A stretch of DNA of 64,000 nt from Lanius collurio (taxonomy: Eukaryota; Chordata; Aves; Passeriformes; Laniidae), in contig JACBWW010000003.1 in NCBI GenBank assembly GCA_020086605.1, positions 60,404,898 to 60,468,897 of the forward strand, written 5' to 3'. Shown here piece by piece: positions 63,737 to 64,000 of the stretch; within the stretch, counting starts at the first letter, position 1, and every line of letters begins with the position of its first letter. The position numbers and the translations under genes are program-made. The notes under the pieces are model-generated. The model was not told where the DNA came from. It made no database searches and saw nothing but the letters and a program-made list of their open reading frames with translations.

Positions 63737-63811
63737 CCTTCTCCTTCTCCTTCTCCTTCTCCTTCTCCTTCTCCTTCTCCTTCTCCTTCTTCCTCTCCTC
63801 TCCTCTCCCCC
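63737..63811. repeat. (CCTTCT)n polypyrimidine microsatellite
   Basis: About nine near-perfect copies of a CCTTCT hexamer (to about 63790), then CCTCT units and CCCC. The plus strand is pure pyrimidine over most of the tract and has mirror symmetry, a composition able to form triplex (H-DNA). Confidence 0.93.
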
Positions 63812-63852
63812 AGCAATCAAGTGTCTTGATAGATCTCCTTGAGGTTTTGGCC

Positions 63853-63854
63853 TA

Positions 63855-63885
<31 letters not shown>

Positions 63886-63906
63886 AATTTTTTTTTTTTT
63901 TTTTTT
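63853..63906. repeat. (TA)n followed by a T-rich tract
   Basis: About nine TA units, then T15, AA and a further long T run. Its length in the assembly may be unreliable because of polymerase slippage. Confidence 0.92.
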
Positions 63907-64000
63907 GTCCAGAAAAATGGATCTACCACCATTCATGTTTATATCAGTGATTTCCGGCCTAGGTGTAACATAGATCACCAGGCAGGTATTTGCATGTTCA

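Noticed and set aside
63737..63811. Regular short repeats considered as a CRISPR array
   Set aside because: The unit is a 6-bp tandem microsatellite without spacers, in a vertebrate genome.

Overview
The window looks like a gene-free stretch of bird nuclear DNA, either intergenic or deep intronic. The bird assignment rests on repeats: at least seven fragments of the avian LINE CR1 and several endogenous-retrovirus LTRs of kinds common in bird genomes. The number of LTRs suggests a songbird, but that is inference. No ORF has the length, domain content or neighbouring splice structure expected of a host gene. I recognise no tRNA, rRNA, other RNA gene or CRISPR array. The longest open frames lie in LTRs or low-complexity DNA, or are of a length expected by chance in 64 kb.

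Layout: 1-2385 is AT-rich background. 2390-2922 is a probable minus-strand LTR, followed by a minus-strand CR1 3' end (3026-3312). About 19.6 kb of AT-rich DNA follows, holding a degenerate palindrome with a CRE core (11241-11335), a GC-rich block (15870-16560) and a perfect 19-bp hairpin (17120-17163). 22925-26935 holds two plus-strand CR1 fragments around an internally deleted LTR (23940-24232). About 11.3 kb of AT-rich DNA then leads to a solo LTR with a 6-bp target duplication (38265-38665).

From 40.8 to 54.3 kb repeats are denser: minus-strand CR1 fragments at 40842, 47912 and 51088, a 1.42-kb solo LTR with an internal tandem duplication and a 5-bp target duplication (48583-50003), and a CR1 tail at 54183. 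A GC-rich block of unknown nature lies at 54700-55340. The right end (about 62569-63520) is the 3' end of a minus-strand endogenous retrovirus, with an LTR preceded by a short frame encoding a hydrophobic segment and basic tail. The window closes with polypyrimidine and TA/T-rich simple repeats.

There is no operon or pathway to describe. The content of interest is transposon history: three LTRs delimited or partly delimited by their flanks, one rearranged LTR, one LTR with a central deletion, and a few short palindromic structures that the repeats do not explain. Family names come from recognition of sequence patterns, not from a database search.
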